From assembly GCF_013177295.1 (NCBI RefSeq), contig NZ_CP053642.1:1488001-1552000 (forward strand): DNA of 64,000 bases. Direction: 5' to 3'. The translations under genes and the position numbers were made by a program. This DNA comes from Actinomyces marmotae (GTDB taxonomy: Bacteria; Actinomycetota; Actinomycetes; Actinomycetales; Actinomycetaceae). This document shows, piece after piece, positions 34,724 through 43,411 of the stretch; positions within the stretch are counted from its first letter, which is position 1; the number at the start of each line of letters is the position of its first letter. Below the pieces are notes generated by a model. It searched no databases. It saw only the letters and a list, made by a program, of their open reading frames with translations, and was not told where the DNA came from.

Positions 34724-35548
34724 TCATAGTGGGGTGCTCACGAGACCGGAGAGCGGGGCCAGTAGATCCATGGTCATCAGCGCCCCGACGACGATGAGCA
34801 GGACCCCCGAGGCGATCCGGATGGCGCGGCCGTGGGCGCGCAGCCACGCCGTTCTGGCCGCCGCGCGGTCAATGCCCAGGGCCAGGGCGATCACCGGCGA
34901 GCCGAGCCCGGCGCAGAACACGGCCATGAGCGCGAACCCCTGCCAGGCGGAGGCCGCCTGGGAGGCGAGCGCGATGATCGCGCCGAGCACTGGGCCGATG
35001 CAGGGCGACCACCCCAGGGCGAAGCCGATGCCCATGAGCAGCGAACTGAGCGGGGTCGCTCCCCCGCCCGGGCGGCCGGCATCGCCGAGCCCACCGCCGA
35101 GGGCGCGGTCCAGCGCCCTGATCCGCAGCAGTCCGACGGCGTGCAAGCCCATCACGACCAGAAGGGCGCCGCCCACCAGGCGCAGGGCCCGGCGGTGCGG
35201 GCCCAGGGCGACGGCGCCGGACACGACGAGCGCCCACAGCCCCACGAACACGGCGGAGAAGCCGAGCACGAAGGCGGTGGCGTTGAGCACGACGCGGGGC
35301 GTGGCGGGGCGCGCGGCCCCATTGACGGCCGGGGCCCGCAGGGGGATGGCCGCGCCGCTGCCCCTCCCCGGGGCGAGGTCACCCCTGGTGAGCACGGGGG
35401 CGCGCCGCAGTGAGGGGATCTCCGCCGCGGCGGCGCTTCCGCGCCCGGCGAGGTGGGCGAGGAGCGCGGGCACCAGGGGCAGGAAGCAGGGTGAGGCGAA
35501 GGCCATGAGACCCGCTAGGAGAGCGACGGGGACGGACACCGACGTCAT
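34724..35548 (-). CDS. ccdA: CcdA family thiol-disulfide transporter
   Basis: The 274-residue protein has six helices of the CcdA/DsbD core. The two redox cysteines are in FASPCFLPLVP (helix 1) and GWSPCIGPVLG (helix 4). It carries electrons from cytosolic thioredoxin to the extracytoplasmic TlpA-like protein. A disordered insert of about 50 residues follows helix 1. Its start overlaps the TPR gene stop (ATGA) and it is followed by resB. Confidence 0.94.
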   Translation of the reverse strand: MTSVSVPVALLAGLMAFASPCFLPLVPALLAHLAGRGSAAAAEIPSLRRAPVLTRGDLAPGRGSGAAIPLRAPAVNGAARPATPRVVLNATAFVLGFSAVFVGLWALVVSGAVALGPHRRALRLVGGALLVVMGLHAVGLLRIRALDRALGGGLGDAGRPGGGATPLSSLLMGIGFALGWSPCIGPVLGAIIALASQAASAWQGFALMAVFCAGLGSPVIALALGIDRAAARTAWLRAHGRAIRIASGVLLIVVGALMTMDLLAPLSGLVSTPL

Positions 35549-36462
35549 CGGGCCGCCTCGGCGGTGGCGGTCGCGCTTCCAGTGGGGGCGGCGGGCGAGC
35601 CCTGGGGTCCGGCCGTGCCGCCCTGCGAGCCCAGGTTGGCCATATGCGAGCGCGCCTTGCCGGCCATCTCCGAGTCGGGGTCGAGGTCGATGACCTTCTG
35701 CCAGGCGGCCTGGGCGGCCGCCTCGTTCGGCGGCTTGGTGCTCATGTGGATGAAGCCGAGGTAGTACCAGGCCTCTGTCTTGGCCGGGTCCTCATCGGTG
35801 ACGCCGGTGAGGGTCTCGATCGCCCGGTCGTAGTCACCGAGGCCGGCGTAGGCGCGCCCGAGCCGGATCTTCAGATCGGCATTCGTGGGATCGGCCTCGA
35901 TCTGCGACTGGATGGTGGAGACCTCCGCCGCCCACTGCTCGGTGCCCGGCTTGGAGGCACCGCCCTGCGCGCCAGCGCTGGCCATGGCGCCCCCGTGGGG
36001 AGAGCCGGAGGAGACTCCCCCCACATTGCTGTACCAGATCGCGGCGGCGATGCCGAGGACGACGGCGGCGATGAGCGCGATGCGCTCCGCGCTCGACAAC
36101 GGCGCGCGCCGCCTCGGCGTTGAGCCAGCCGACTCCGGGGGCTCGCCCTTGCCCCGCTTGGCGCGGCGCGAGGCGAGTTTGGAGCCGATGAGGTCGTCAT
36201 CGTCCTCTAGGCCGGCGTAGAAGGCCTCGGACTCGTCCGGCTCCTCCGGATCGGCGGCGTTAGCGCCGTCCTCCGATCCCTCGGCGCCGTCCTCGGAGGT
36301 CTCCTCAGCGCTCCCGGGCCCCGCGGCCCGTTCCCCCGCCCGCAGGAGCTCCTGGCGCTCCTGCGGGCTCAGCTCATCAAGGAGTTCGCGGACTCGCCTG
36401 AGGCGGTCGTCATCCGGCTCTGGGGCACCGCCCCGCGCGTCGCCGCTCTCAGCGCCCGCCAT
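35545..36462 (-). CDS. CcmI-like membrane-anchored TPR protein
   Basis: The 305-residue protein has an acidic cytosolic N-terminus of about 125 residues, one helix (about 126-148, SSAERIALIAAVVLGIAAAIWY) and two to three tetratricopeptide units (about 175-275). A Pro/Ala/Thr-rich tail follows. The TPR part, with LKIRLGRAYAGLGDYDRAIE and EAWYYLGFIHM, resembles the CcmI/NrfG-type apocytochrome chaperones. It lies directly between nrfA and ccdA with ATGA overlaps on both sides, so delivering apo-NrfA to the haem-attachment machinery is the best inference. Confidence 0.85.
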   Translation of the reverse strand: MAGAESGDARGGAPEPDDDRLRRVRELLDELSPQERQELLRAGERAAGPGSAEETSEDGAEGSEDGANAADPEEPDESEAFYAGLEDDDDLIGSKLASRRAKRGKGEPPESAGSTPRRRAPLSSAERIALIAAVVLGIAAAIWYSNVGGVSSGSPHGGAMASAGAQGGASKPGTEQWAAEVSTIQSQIEADPTNADLKIRLGRAYAGLGDYDRAIETLTGVTDEDPAKTEAWYYLGFIHMSTKPPNEAAAQAAWQKVIDLDPDSEMAGKARSHMANLGSQGGTAGPQGSPAAPTGSATATAEAAR

Positions 36463-38036
36463 CAGTGGCCGCTGCCTCGGGAGGCGCCGCTCGCCGCCTT
36501 ATCCGAGGGGTAGTGCTCGGCATTGGCGGTCGAAACGTCCGAGTCCTTGAGCTCCTCGGCGGTCTTGCCCGTCAGCGCCAGGCGGCCGTTCTGCGCGGCG
36601 TGCTCAGCCTGGTTGATGATCCGCTGCTCGTAGTCCGGGGCGTGGAAGCCGTAGGAGTTCTCGGAGTAGACGTAGTCGAGGTAGAAACTCGCCTTGCGCT
36701 GGTACTGCTGGGCCAGGGCGATCTGCTCGGGCGAAGTGCCATCGGACTTGGCCGCCTCCAGGTCGGAGATGAGACCGACCAGGGTGTCGAAGGCGCGGTC
36801 GCGCGAGGAGATGAAGTTCGCCTGGATCGTGCGCACCCGCTTCTCGATGACGCCGTCGCCGGTCTTGTGGCAGGTGCCGCAGGAGGCGTTGACGTCCTTC
36901 ATCGGCGTGGTGACATGGTGGTTGGAGACCTTGCCGGAGCCCACGCGCTTGTAGTTCATGTGGCAGTCGGCGCAGCCGACGCCATTGGCAGCGTGGACCG
37001 AGTTGGACCAGATGTCGAACTCGGGGTGCTGGGCCTTGAGCATGGGCGCCCCGGTCTTCTCATGGGTCCAGTCGGTGAAGCCCTGCTCCTGGTAGTAGGA
37101 GTAGATGTTGTCGATGTCGATGCCCTTGTCCCAGGGGAAGGTCAGGACCTTGTTCTCCCCCTTGAAGTAGTACTCCACGTGGCACTGGGCGCACACGTAC
37201 GTGCGCATCTCCTGGGGCGTGGCGTCCTTGTTGACCTCGAAGTCGCTCACGCCCTGACTGGCCTTGAGGGCCTTGATGCCGCGCATGAAGGACGGGCGGG
37301 TGACCCGCAGCGCCATGGTCTTGGGGTCGTGGCAGTCGATGCAGGCCACCGGGTGGGACACCGACTCGTCGGCGAGGACCTGCGAGAGTTTCATCGTGCC
37401 GGTGGCCTCGAAGCCCGCCTCCCGATCGCCGTTGCCGAGCTTGTCATAGAGGGCCGGGGCCGAGACGTGGCAGTTCGCACAGGTGCCGGGCTGCTGGTCC
37501 TTGGCGTTGCGCAGCGTGTACTGCTGGTCCACCGTGGTGTACGCGTGCCCGCGGGCGTGCCGGTAATCCACGGCGAAGGCGTACCCGGACCACATCTTGA
37601 CCAGTCGGGGGTCCTCCTCCAACTTCTGGGACTTGACCTCGGTGCGGGGGTCACCCTCCACCGAGTGGGGCACCATCTTGCCCGCGTGCTCGGCGGGGGT
37701 GAACTCCGCCGTCTTCTTGTAGTCCGCGTACTGGACGGGGTAGTTCTGGCCCCAGACGGCGGGGTCGTAGGAGGTCTCATCGAGCTGCGCGACATTGTAG
37801 AAGGCGCGCGAGCCCTCGGCCTGGTGGTTGTTGATGCTCATGAGCAGCATGGTCACGACGAAGGTCGCCCCGGCGACCACCGCCATGAGCAGCACCATGA
37901 ACACGGGCCCCCTGAAGAAAGAGCGCTTGTGCCGCGCCGCCCTCTCACCGGGACGCGCGTCCCTCGCTGGGCTCGTGGCGCTGTCGCGCTCGACCTCCGC
38001 TGCGAGCCCCTCGGGGCTCTGGTCGGCGGTGTCCAT
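36462..38036 (-). CDS. nrfA: ammonia-forming cytochrome c nitrite reductase, with CXXCH at the catalytic haem
   Basis: The 524-residue enzyme reduces nitrite to ammonium with six electrons. It is anchored by a helix at about 43-66. Five haem motifs are present: CANCH (186-190), CIDCH (232-236), CAQCH (282-286), CADCH (355-359) and CGTCH (386-390). The first, which carries the active-site haem, has His where most NrfA have Lys (CXXCK). Active-site Arg162 (in ARGHAY), the Tyr pair at 289-290 and His337 (in KAQHPE) are kept, as are the calcium-site Lys/Gln. The ATG at 38036 has GAGAGGA 8 nt upstream; an ATG at 38057 would overlap nrfH. It follows nrfH by 13 bp and overlaps the TPR gene. Confidence 0.95.
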   Translation of the reverse strand: MDTADQSPEGLAAEVERDSATSPARDARPGERAARHKRSFFRGPVFMVLLMAVVAGATFVVTMLLMSINNHQAEGSRAFYNVAQLDETSYDPAVWGQNYPVQYADYKKTAEFTPAEHAGKMVPHSVEGDPRTEVKSQKLEEDPRLVKMWSGYAFAVDYRHARGHAYTTVDQQYTLRNAKDQQPGTCANCHVSAPALYDKLGNGDREAGFEATGTMKLSQVLADESVSHPVACIDCHDPKTMALRVTRPSFMRGIKALKASQGVSDFEVNKDATPQEMRTYVCAQCHVEYYFKGENKVLTFPWDKGIDIDNIYSYYQEQGFTDWTHEKTGAPMLKAQHPEFDIWSNSVHAANGVGCADCHMNYKRVGSGKVSNHHVTTPMKDVNASCGTCHKTGDGVIEKRVRTIQANFISSRDRAFDTLVGLISDLEAAKSDGTSPEQIALAQQYQRKASFYLDYVYSENSYGFHAPDYEQRIINQAEHAAQNGRLALTGKTAEELKDSDVSTANAEHYPSDKAASGASRGSGH

Positions 38037-38049
38037 GGCCTGATCCTCT

Positions 38050-38529
38050 CTACTCATGGCCAATCCCGGAATGGCAGTGAACGCAGTCGTAGACCTCGTT
38101 GCGGTTGAGCGCCCCATGGCGAATGTCATCGGTGACATCGGCGTGGCAGTGCACGCAGGCCTGGTTGGCGACATCCATGTTGACGTCGCGGATGACGATG
38201 TTCTCGGGGTAGTCGCCGGTGGTGAACTTCAAGCCGTGGAGGAAGCCGTCCTCCGCCTTCACCCAGTACTTGTGGATGATGTTGTCGTGCGGCAGGTGGC
38301 AGTCCCCGCAGGTGGCGGTGTGCCGGTGGTGCCCCGCCTGCCAGGACTTGTACTGGTCCTCCATCACATGGCAGTTGACGCAGGCCTTCGGGTCATTGCT
38401 GAGGTAGGAGAACCCCTTGGCGTACACGAAGGTGTAGGCCATCAGCCCGATGAGGATGCCGATCGCGAATGCCACGATCCAACGCAGGATCGCGGCGATG
38501 CCAATCCTCCTGACGGTGGCCGCCGCCAT
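38050..38529 (-). CDS. nrfH: NrfH quinol-oxidising tetrahaem cytochrome c
   Basis: The 159-residue membrane protein has one N-terminal helix (about 13-36). Four haem motifs follow: CVNCH (50-54), CGDCH (74-78), CVHCH (125-129) and CVHCH (149-153). Met56, right after the first motif, corresponds to the unusual axial ligand of NrfH haem 1. It takes electrons from menaquinol and passes them to NrfA, with which it forms a membrane complex. The ATG at 38529 has GGAGGGG 3-5 nt upstream. It is the first gene of a seven-gene operon that runs to tlpA. Confidence 0.95.
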   Translation of the reverse strand: MAAATVRRIGIAAILRWIVAFAIGILIGLMAYTFVYAKGFSYLSNDPKACVNCHVMEDQYKSWQAGHHRHTATCGDCHLPHDNIIHKYWVKAEDGFLHGLKFTTGDYPENIVIRDVNMDVANQACVHCHADVTDDIRHGALNRNEVYDCVHCHSGIGHE

Positions 38530-38557
38530 TGCCCCTCCCCCGAGTCTGCGCACTTTG

Positions 38558-38577
38558 CCGGGGGATCATCCCCCCGG
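38558..38577 (-). promoter_or_regulatory. inverted repeat in the nrfH leader
   Basis: CCGGGGG and CCCCCGG flank a 6-nt loop, 29 nt upstream of the nrfH ATG. It could be a leader hairpin or an operator. Confidence 0.35.
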
Positions 38578-38589
38578 TTGATGGCATTG

Positions 38590-38606
38590 CGTCATCACAT
38601 CCAATG
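38590..38606. promoter_or_regulatory. 17-bp element shared with the cydA upstream region
   Basis: CGTCATCACATCCAATG matches the cydA element at 41814-41830 in 14 of 17 positions. It lies 61-77 bp upstream of the nrfH ATG and contains, on the minus strand, TGTGATG, similar to a CRP/FNR-family half-site. Relative to the gene it is in the opposite orientation to the cydA copy. Confidence 0.4.
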
Positions 38607-38718
38607 CTACGGGCTCCTCGGGGGCCCGCCATCACAATGAGGGTCTGGATCCGTGATTCTTCACGTCGATTCCGGCGAAACGCCCAGGCGGTGGGACGTT
38701 GGGCCCACCCGACCTCGA

Positions 38719-41325
38719 TCAGTCGCCGTCGGATTGCGGGGAGGCGTCCTGCGACTGCTCGTGCGCTTGCTCGGCGGCGGCGGCGATCTGAGCGAGGGCC
38801 CCGCGGACGGCGGCGCGCGCCGCCTCGTCGTCGCCGGCGTCCTCCGCCTGATCGGAGCGGTTGGCGCTGGTCTTGCCCGAGGCGCGCTCGGAGGGCTTCG
38901 CCGAGCCATCCTTACCCTTGCGCCCCTTGCGACCCGATGAGCGGGACCCCGAGGCGGACAGGTCGGCCTGCTGGTTCTCGACGGGGCTCTCATGGACGAT
39001 GAAGCCCCGGCCCCCGCAGCAGTCACAGGTGGTGGAGAAGGCCTCGACCAGTCCCTGGCCGACGCGCTTGCGCGTCATCTGCACCAGGCCGAGGGAGGTG
39101 ACCTCAGTGACCTGGTGACGGGTGCGGTCCCGGCCCAGGCACTCCACGAGGCGGCGCAGGACGAGGTCGCGGTTGGACTCCAGGACCATGTCGACGAAGT
39201 CGATGACGACCATGCCGCCGATGTCCCGCAGGCGCAGCTGGCGGACGATCTCCTCGGCCGCCTCAAGGTTGTTGCGGGTGACCGTCTCCTCCAGGGTGCC
39301 GCCGGCGCCGGTGTAGCGGCCGGTGTTGACATCGATGACGGTCATGGCCTCCGTACGGTCGATGACGAGAGTGCCGCCGCTGGGCAGCCAGACCTTGCGG
39401 TCGAAGCCCTTGGCGAGCTGCTCGTCGATGCGATGGGCGGTGAACACGTCCTCCGGCTCCACCCAGTGCTGGAGGCGATCGGCGAGATCGGGGCTGAGCT
39501 CGGTGACGTACTCGGAGATGGTGCGCCAGGCATCCCGTCCCGCCACGACGAGCTGGCCGAAGTCCTCATTGAAGACATCGCGCACGACCCGCAGCGCGAG
39601 CTCCGGCTCGCCCTTGAGGAGGACCGGGGCCTTCCCCGAGCCGCCCAGGACGGCCTTGGCGCGCTTGTCGATCGAGGCCCACTGGTCCGCGAGGCGCTTG
39701 ACGTCAGCGGCGAGCTGCTCCTCCGAGGCACCCTCGGCGGCGGTTCGCACGATGACGCCGGCGGAGTCGGGGACGACCCGCTTGAGGATCTTCTTCAGGC
39801 GGGCCCGCTCGGTGTCGGGCAGCTTGCGCGAGATGCCGGTCATCGTGCCGCCCGGCACGAGCACGAGGTAGCGGCCCGCCAGGGTGATCTGGCTGGTCAG
39901 GCGCGCCCCCTTGTGGCCGATGGGGTCCTTGGTGACCTGAACGAGGACGGTGTCTCCGCTGGAGAGGGCGTCCTCGATCCGGCGGGGCTTGCCCTCCATG
40001 CCCGCGGCATCCCAGTTCACCTCGCCGGCGTAGAGAACCGCGTTGCGGCCCTTGCCGAGGTCGACGAAGGCGGCCTCCATCGAGGGCAGGACGTTCTGCA
40101 CGCGGCCGATGTAGATGTTCCCGACCATCGAGGCCTGCGTGTGGCGGGCGACGTAGTGCTCGACGAGCAGGCCGTCCTCCAGCACCGCGATCTGGTTGAG
40201 CCCATCCTGCTCGCGCACGATCATGCGCCGGTCGACGCTCTCGCGCCGGGCCAGGAACTCGGCCTCGGTGACGATCGGGCGCCGGCGGCCGGCGGCGCGG
40301 CCCTCCCGGCGGCGCTGGCGCTTGGCCTCCAGGCGCGTGGAACCCTTGAGGGCGGTGACCTCATCGCGGACGTCCCTGCCCCGGCCCTCCCTGGCCTCGC
40401 GGTCGGAGCGGGTGCGCGAGCGGCGACGACGGCGGCGCGAGGAGCCGCCACCCTCCTCGCTCTGAGCGCCGTCGGAGTCCTCCGCTGCCCCCACCGGCGC
40501 ACCCACGGCCCGGCCATCGGGCTCGCCGTCGTCAGCGCCCTCAGCGCCGGGGGCGTCATCGCTGGAGCCGTCCTCGGCGGACTGCGCACGGGAGCGCCGC
40601 CCCCGGCCCCCGCGGCGGCGCTTGCGCCTACCCTGACCCGACTCGGCCTCCGAGGCGTCATCGGCGGCATCCGCCTCGTTCGCGCCGTCGGGGGAGTCGG
40701 CGGCCTCATCCTCGGCGGGGATCGGGGCGTCCTGGGGTTCAGGGGAGTCGGCCTCCGGGAGGGCGTCCGCCGCCTTCTTCTTGCGCGAGCGGCGCCCGGC
40801 CGGCGCGGTCTCCTCCACGTGCTCGGGCGCGGAGGCCGGGGCCGTCGCCCTGCGGCGGCGGCGCCCCTTCCCCGCGGGCGCGGCGGCGTCCTCGGAGGCG
40901 GCATCGGGGTCCTGCGGCCCGTCGGTCTGGGCGGCATCATCATCGGCGCCCCGCCCGCGGGCGGCGGGCTGCTCAATGGCGGGCGCCTCCTGCGGGGTCG
41001 TCGTGGCCGAGGTGGCCCGGCGGCGACGCCTGGCGCGGGCGGGGTCGGGCGCCTGGAAGAGCAGGGAGGCGACGGGCAGCATGGGCTGGTCGTCCTGCGA
41101 GGCGCCGTCCGGCTCGGCCTCGCGAGCCCCGGCCCTGTCGGCCTCCGGGGCGCGCCGGGGGCTCTTCTCCGCCCGGGACTCGGGCGCGGCCTGGGGGGCC
41201 GCAGCAGCGGCGGTCGCCTTGCGGCGCCGGCGCGCCGGCGCGGCGGGGGCCTCCTCGGGCTCGACGGCGCTCATGGGCTCGACGGCCTCGGTGGCGGCTT
41301 CGTTGGTCTTCTTGGCTCGTGGCAT
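38719..41325 (-). CDS. rng: ribonuclease E/G
   Basis: The 868-residue endoribonuclease has a low-complexity, Arg/Ala/Glu-rich N-terminal half (1-370, with RRRRR clusters). The catalytic core follows: S1 domain (MVGNIYIGRVQNVLPSMEAAFVDLG), the 5'-sensor and DNase I-like regions with VIDVNTGRYTG, and the zinc-link CDCCGG near residue 760. A charged C-terminal tail closes it. The extended N-terminus before the S1 domain is typical of actinobacterial RNase E. GGAGAG lies 8 nt before the ATG. In actinobacteria this gene normally lies directly upstream of rplU; here the nrf-ccs operon lies between them. Confidence 0.93.
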   Translation of the reverse strand: MPRAKKTNEAATEAVEPMSAVEPEEAPAAPARRRRKATAAAAAPQAAPESRAEKSPRRAPEADRAGAREAEPDGASQDDQPMLPVASLLFQAPDPARARRRRRATSATTTPQEAPAIEQPAARGRGADDDAAQTDGPQDPDAASEDAAAPAGKGRRRRRATAPASAPEHVEETAPAGRRSRKKKAADALPEADSPEPQDAPIPAEDEAADSPDGANEADAADDASEAESGQGRRKRRRGGRGRRSRAQSAEDGSSDDAPGAEGADDGEPDGRAVGAPVGAAEDSDGAQSEEGGGSSRRRRRRSRTRSDREAREGRGRDVRDEVTALKGSTRLEAKRQRRREGRAAGRRRPIVTEAEFLARRESVDRRMIVREQDGLNQIAVLEDGLLVEHYVARHTQASMVGNIYIGRVQNVLPSMEAAFVDLGKGRNAVLYAGEVNWDAAGMEGKPRRIEDALSSGDTVLVQVTKDPIGHKGARLTSQITLAGRYLVLVPGGTMTGISRKLPDTERARLKKILKRVVPDSAGVIVRTAAEGASEEQLAADVKRLADQWASIDKRAKAVLGGSGKAPVLLKGEPELALRVVRDVFNEDFGQLVVAGRDAWRTISEYVTELSPDLADRLQHWVEPEDVFTAHRIDEQLAKGFDRKVWLPSGGTLVIDRTEAMTVIDVNTGRYTGAGGTLEETVTRNNLEAAEEIVRQLRLRDIGGMVVIDFVDMVLESNRDLVLRRLVECLGRDRTRHQVTEVTSLGLVQMTRKRVGQGLVEAFSTTCDCCGGRGFIVHESPVENQQADLSASGSRSSGRKGRKGKDGSAKPSERASGKTSANRSDQAEDAGDDEAARAAVRGALAQIAAAAEQAHEQSQDASPQSDGD

Positions 41326-41384
41326 CGTGTGCACTCTCCGGATGCCCGCGCGCCGCCCGTACTCGCGGCGCCGGGGCGCTGTCA

Positions 41385-41401
41385 GCCCCTCGGTGAGGGG
41401 C
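41385..41401 (-). promoter_or_regulatory. hairpin in the rng leader
   Basis: A perfect 7-bp stem with a 3-nt loop lies 60 nt upstream of the rng ATG. Autoregulation through a leader hairpin is known for E. coli rne; applying that here is inference. Confidence 0.35.
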
Positions 41402-41813
41402 AGAGAAAGTCTGCGTCTGCGCCGTGCGGCGCCGGCTCGTCGGGGCACCCGCTCGGCGCGGGAGTGCGGCGGCGCGCGATGCGGCGCAAGTCTCCACTGC
41501 CGGGGTAGCCGACGAGGGTCGGGCACCGACCACCTGTACGAGGGGGGTCGGGGCCGGGTCAGAGTATTCCACACCCCCTGGCGCCCGACGGCGCGGCCGG
41601 GCCTATCACGCCCGAGGCGTAGCGCACGTCGGCCTCCGCGGCGGTTCCGCCCAGGGGCTCCGCGAGATCTGACCACACCGTCGGGAGGCCCCGCCGGGGC
41701 GCCGCGGGGCCGGCCCACCAAAAACGGCGAGAAACAGGGCCTCGCGCGCCATCGAAATCGCGACGCGGCGTCAGCGCGTGCCCTACACTGACACCGACCC
41801 CGCCCCTATGCGC

Positions 41814-41833
41814 CGCCATCACACCAAATGGCG
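41814..41833 (+). promoter_or_regulatory. dyad upstream of cydA, shared with nrfH
   Basis: CGCCAT and ATGGCG form a 6-bp dyad around 8 nt, 41 bp before the cydA ATG. Its first 17 bases match the nrfH element at 38590-38606 in 14 positions (CATCACA and AATG are invariant). Confidence 0.4.
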
Positions 41834-41873
41834 TCACTTATATTTCCGTTCACCTCTTCCGAAAGGTGCGATC

Positions 41874-43388
41874 ATGACCCTCGCGCCGATGGCGCTGGAC
41901 TCCCTCGACCTGGCTCGATGGCAGTTCGGTATCACCACGGTCTATCACTTCATCCTGGTCCCCCTGACGATCGGCCTGTCCCCGCTCGTCGCCCTCATGG
42001 AGACCATCTACCTGCGCACCGGCAACGAGCAGTGGAAGGTCGCCACCAAGTTCTTCGGCAAGATCCTGCTCATCAACTTCGCCCTGGGCGTGGCCACCGG
42101 CATCGTCCAGGAGTTCCAGTTCGGGATGAACTGGTCGGAGTACTCGCGGTTCGTCGGCAACATCTTCGGCGCCCCGCTGGCCTTCGAGGCGCTCCTGGCC
42201 TTCTTCATGGAGTCGACTTTCCTGGGCCTGTGGATCTTCGGATGGGACCGCCTGTCCCCCAAGCTGCACAACCTGTGCATGTGGCTGGTCGCCCTGGGCA
42301 CTAACGTCTCGGCGTTCTTCATCCTGGCGGCCAACTCCTGGATGCAGCACCCCGTGGGCGCCGTCCTCAACCCGGAGACCGGGCGCGCCGAGCTCGACGG
42401 CGTCAACGGGTTCCTCAAGGTGCTGGGCAGCCCGCTGCTGTGGACCACCCTGGCCCACACCATCTCCAGCGCCTTCCTCGTGGCGGGGGCCGTCATCGTG
42501 GGAGTGGCCGTGTGGTGGATGACCCGCGCGGTGCGCGCCGGCCAGGACTTCGAGGCCCGGCAGCTGTGGCGGCGGCTCACCCGCTTCGGGGCAGTCACCA
42601 TGATCATCTCCGGCCTGCTGTGCGCCGCCTCGGGCCACGCCCAGGGGCAGATCATCACGGAAGTCCAGCCCGCCAAGATGGCCGCCGCCGAGATGCTGTG
42701 CGAGTCTCAGAAGGGGGCCGGATTCACCGTCGCGGCTTTCGGCTCGTGCACCGACGGCACGGCGTCGCACCTCCTGACGATCCCCGGCGTCTACTCCTTC
42801 ATGGCCACCAACGACCCGCAGGCCAAGGTCATGGGCCTCAAAGACGCCCAGGCCATGTACGAGCAGAAGTTCGGCCCGGGCAACTACACGCCCAACGAGA
42901 TGATCACCTTCTGGACCTTCCGCCTCATGATCGGGCTCGGCATGATCTCCGTGGCCATCGGCGCCGTCGCGCTGTGGCTCATCCGGCGCGACCGGCTCAT
43001 CGGCAGCCCGGCCCTGGGCAAGGCGGCCCTGTGGACGATGTGGCTGCCCTTCATCGCCTGCTCCTTCGGCTGGATCTTCACGGAGATGGGCCGCCAGCCC
43101 TGGCTCATCGCCCCCAACCTGGCCGACCCGGTCTCCCAGGTCTACATGCGCACCGCCGACGGGGTCTCCACCGTGGTCTCCTCGGGAACCGTCCTGGCCT
43201 CCATGGTGATCTTCACCCTCCTCTACGCGATCCTGGGGGTCATCTGGTTCTACCTCCTGCGCCGCTACATCCACGAGGGCGTGCGCACCCCGGTCGATCC
43301 GGCGACCGCCTCCACGTCCAAGGCCTCCGGGCAGAGTGAATCCACGAGGACCGCGGGCGCCCCCGCCCTGCTGTCCTTCGAGTACTGA
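41874..43388 (+). CDS. cydA: cytochrome bd quinol oxidase subunit I
   Basis: The 504-residue membrane protein carries haems b558, b595 and d and reduces oxygen to water with quinol. It begins LARWQFGITTVYHFILVPLTIGL, which includes a haem-ligand His, and has the GRQPW signature in the second half (MGRQPWLI). The quinol loop is of the short type. Two cysteines lie in an extracytoplasmic segment near residues 280-295. GAAAGGTG precedes the ATG at 41874. It is followed by cydB after 23 bp and diverges from rng. Confidence 0.96.
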   Translation: MTLAPMALDSLDLARWQFGITTVYHFILVPLTIGLSPLVALMETIYLRTGNEQWKVATKFFGKILLINFALGVATGIVQEFQFGMNWSEYSRFVGNIFGAPLAFEALLAFFMESTFLGLWIFGWDRLSPKLHNLCMWLVALGTNVSAFFILAANSWMQHPVGAVLNPETGRAELDGVNGFLKVLGSPLLWTTLAHTISSAFLVAGAVIVGVAVWWMTRAVRAGQDFEARQLWRRLTRFGAVTMIISGLLCAASGHAQGQIITEVQPAKMAAAEMLCESQKGAGFTVAAFGSCTDGTASHLLTIPGVYSFMATNDPQAKVMGLKDAQAMYEQKFGPGNYTPNEMITFWTFRLMIGLGMISVAIGAVALWLIRRDRLIGSPALGKAALWTMWLPFIACSFGWIFTEMGRQPWLIAPNLADPVSQVYMRTADGVSTVVSSGTVLASMVIFTLLYAILGVIWFYLLRRYIHEGVRTPVDPATASTSKASGQSESTRTAGAPALLSFEY

Positions 43389-43411
43389 AGTCGGGAAGGA
43401 AGAACACGACC

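Larger units (their letters stand above)
41326..41873. other. 548-bp divergent region between rng and cydA
   Basis: No coding sequence is supported. It must contain the rng and cydA promoters, but I could not find a clear -10/-35 pair for either. Visible structures are a GCCCCTC-GGT-GAGGGGC hairpin in the rng leader and the CGCCAT/ATGGCG dyad upstream of cydA. The length would suit a structured RNase E leader, as known from E. coli autoregulation. Confidence 0.5.

Noticed and set aside
38992..41508. An 838-codon plus-strand frame opposite rng
   Set aside because: Antisense of the RNase E/G gene; the protein is low-complexity Gly/Leu/Ala and shows no domain.
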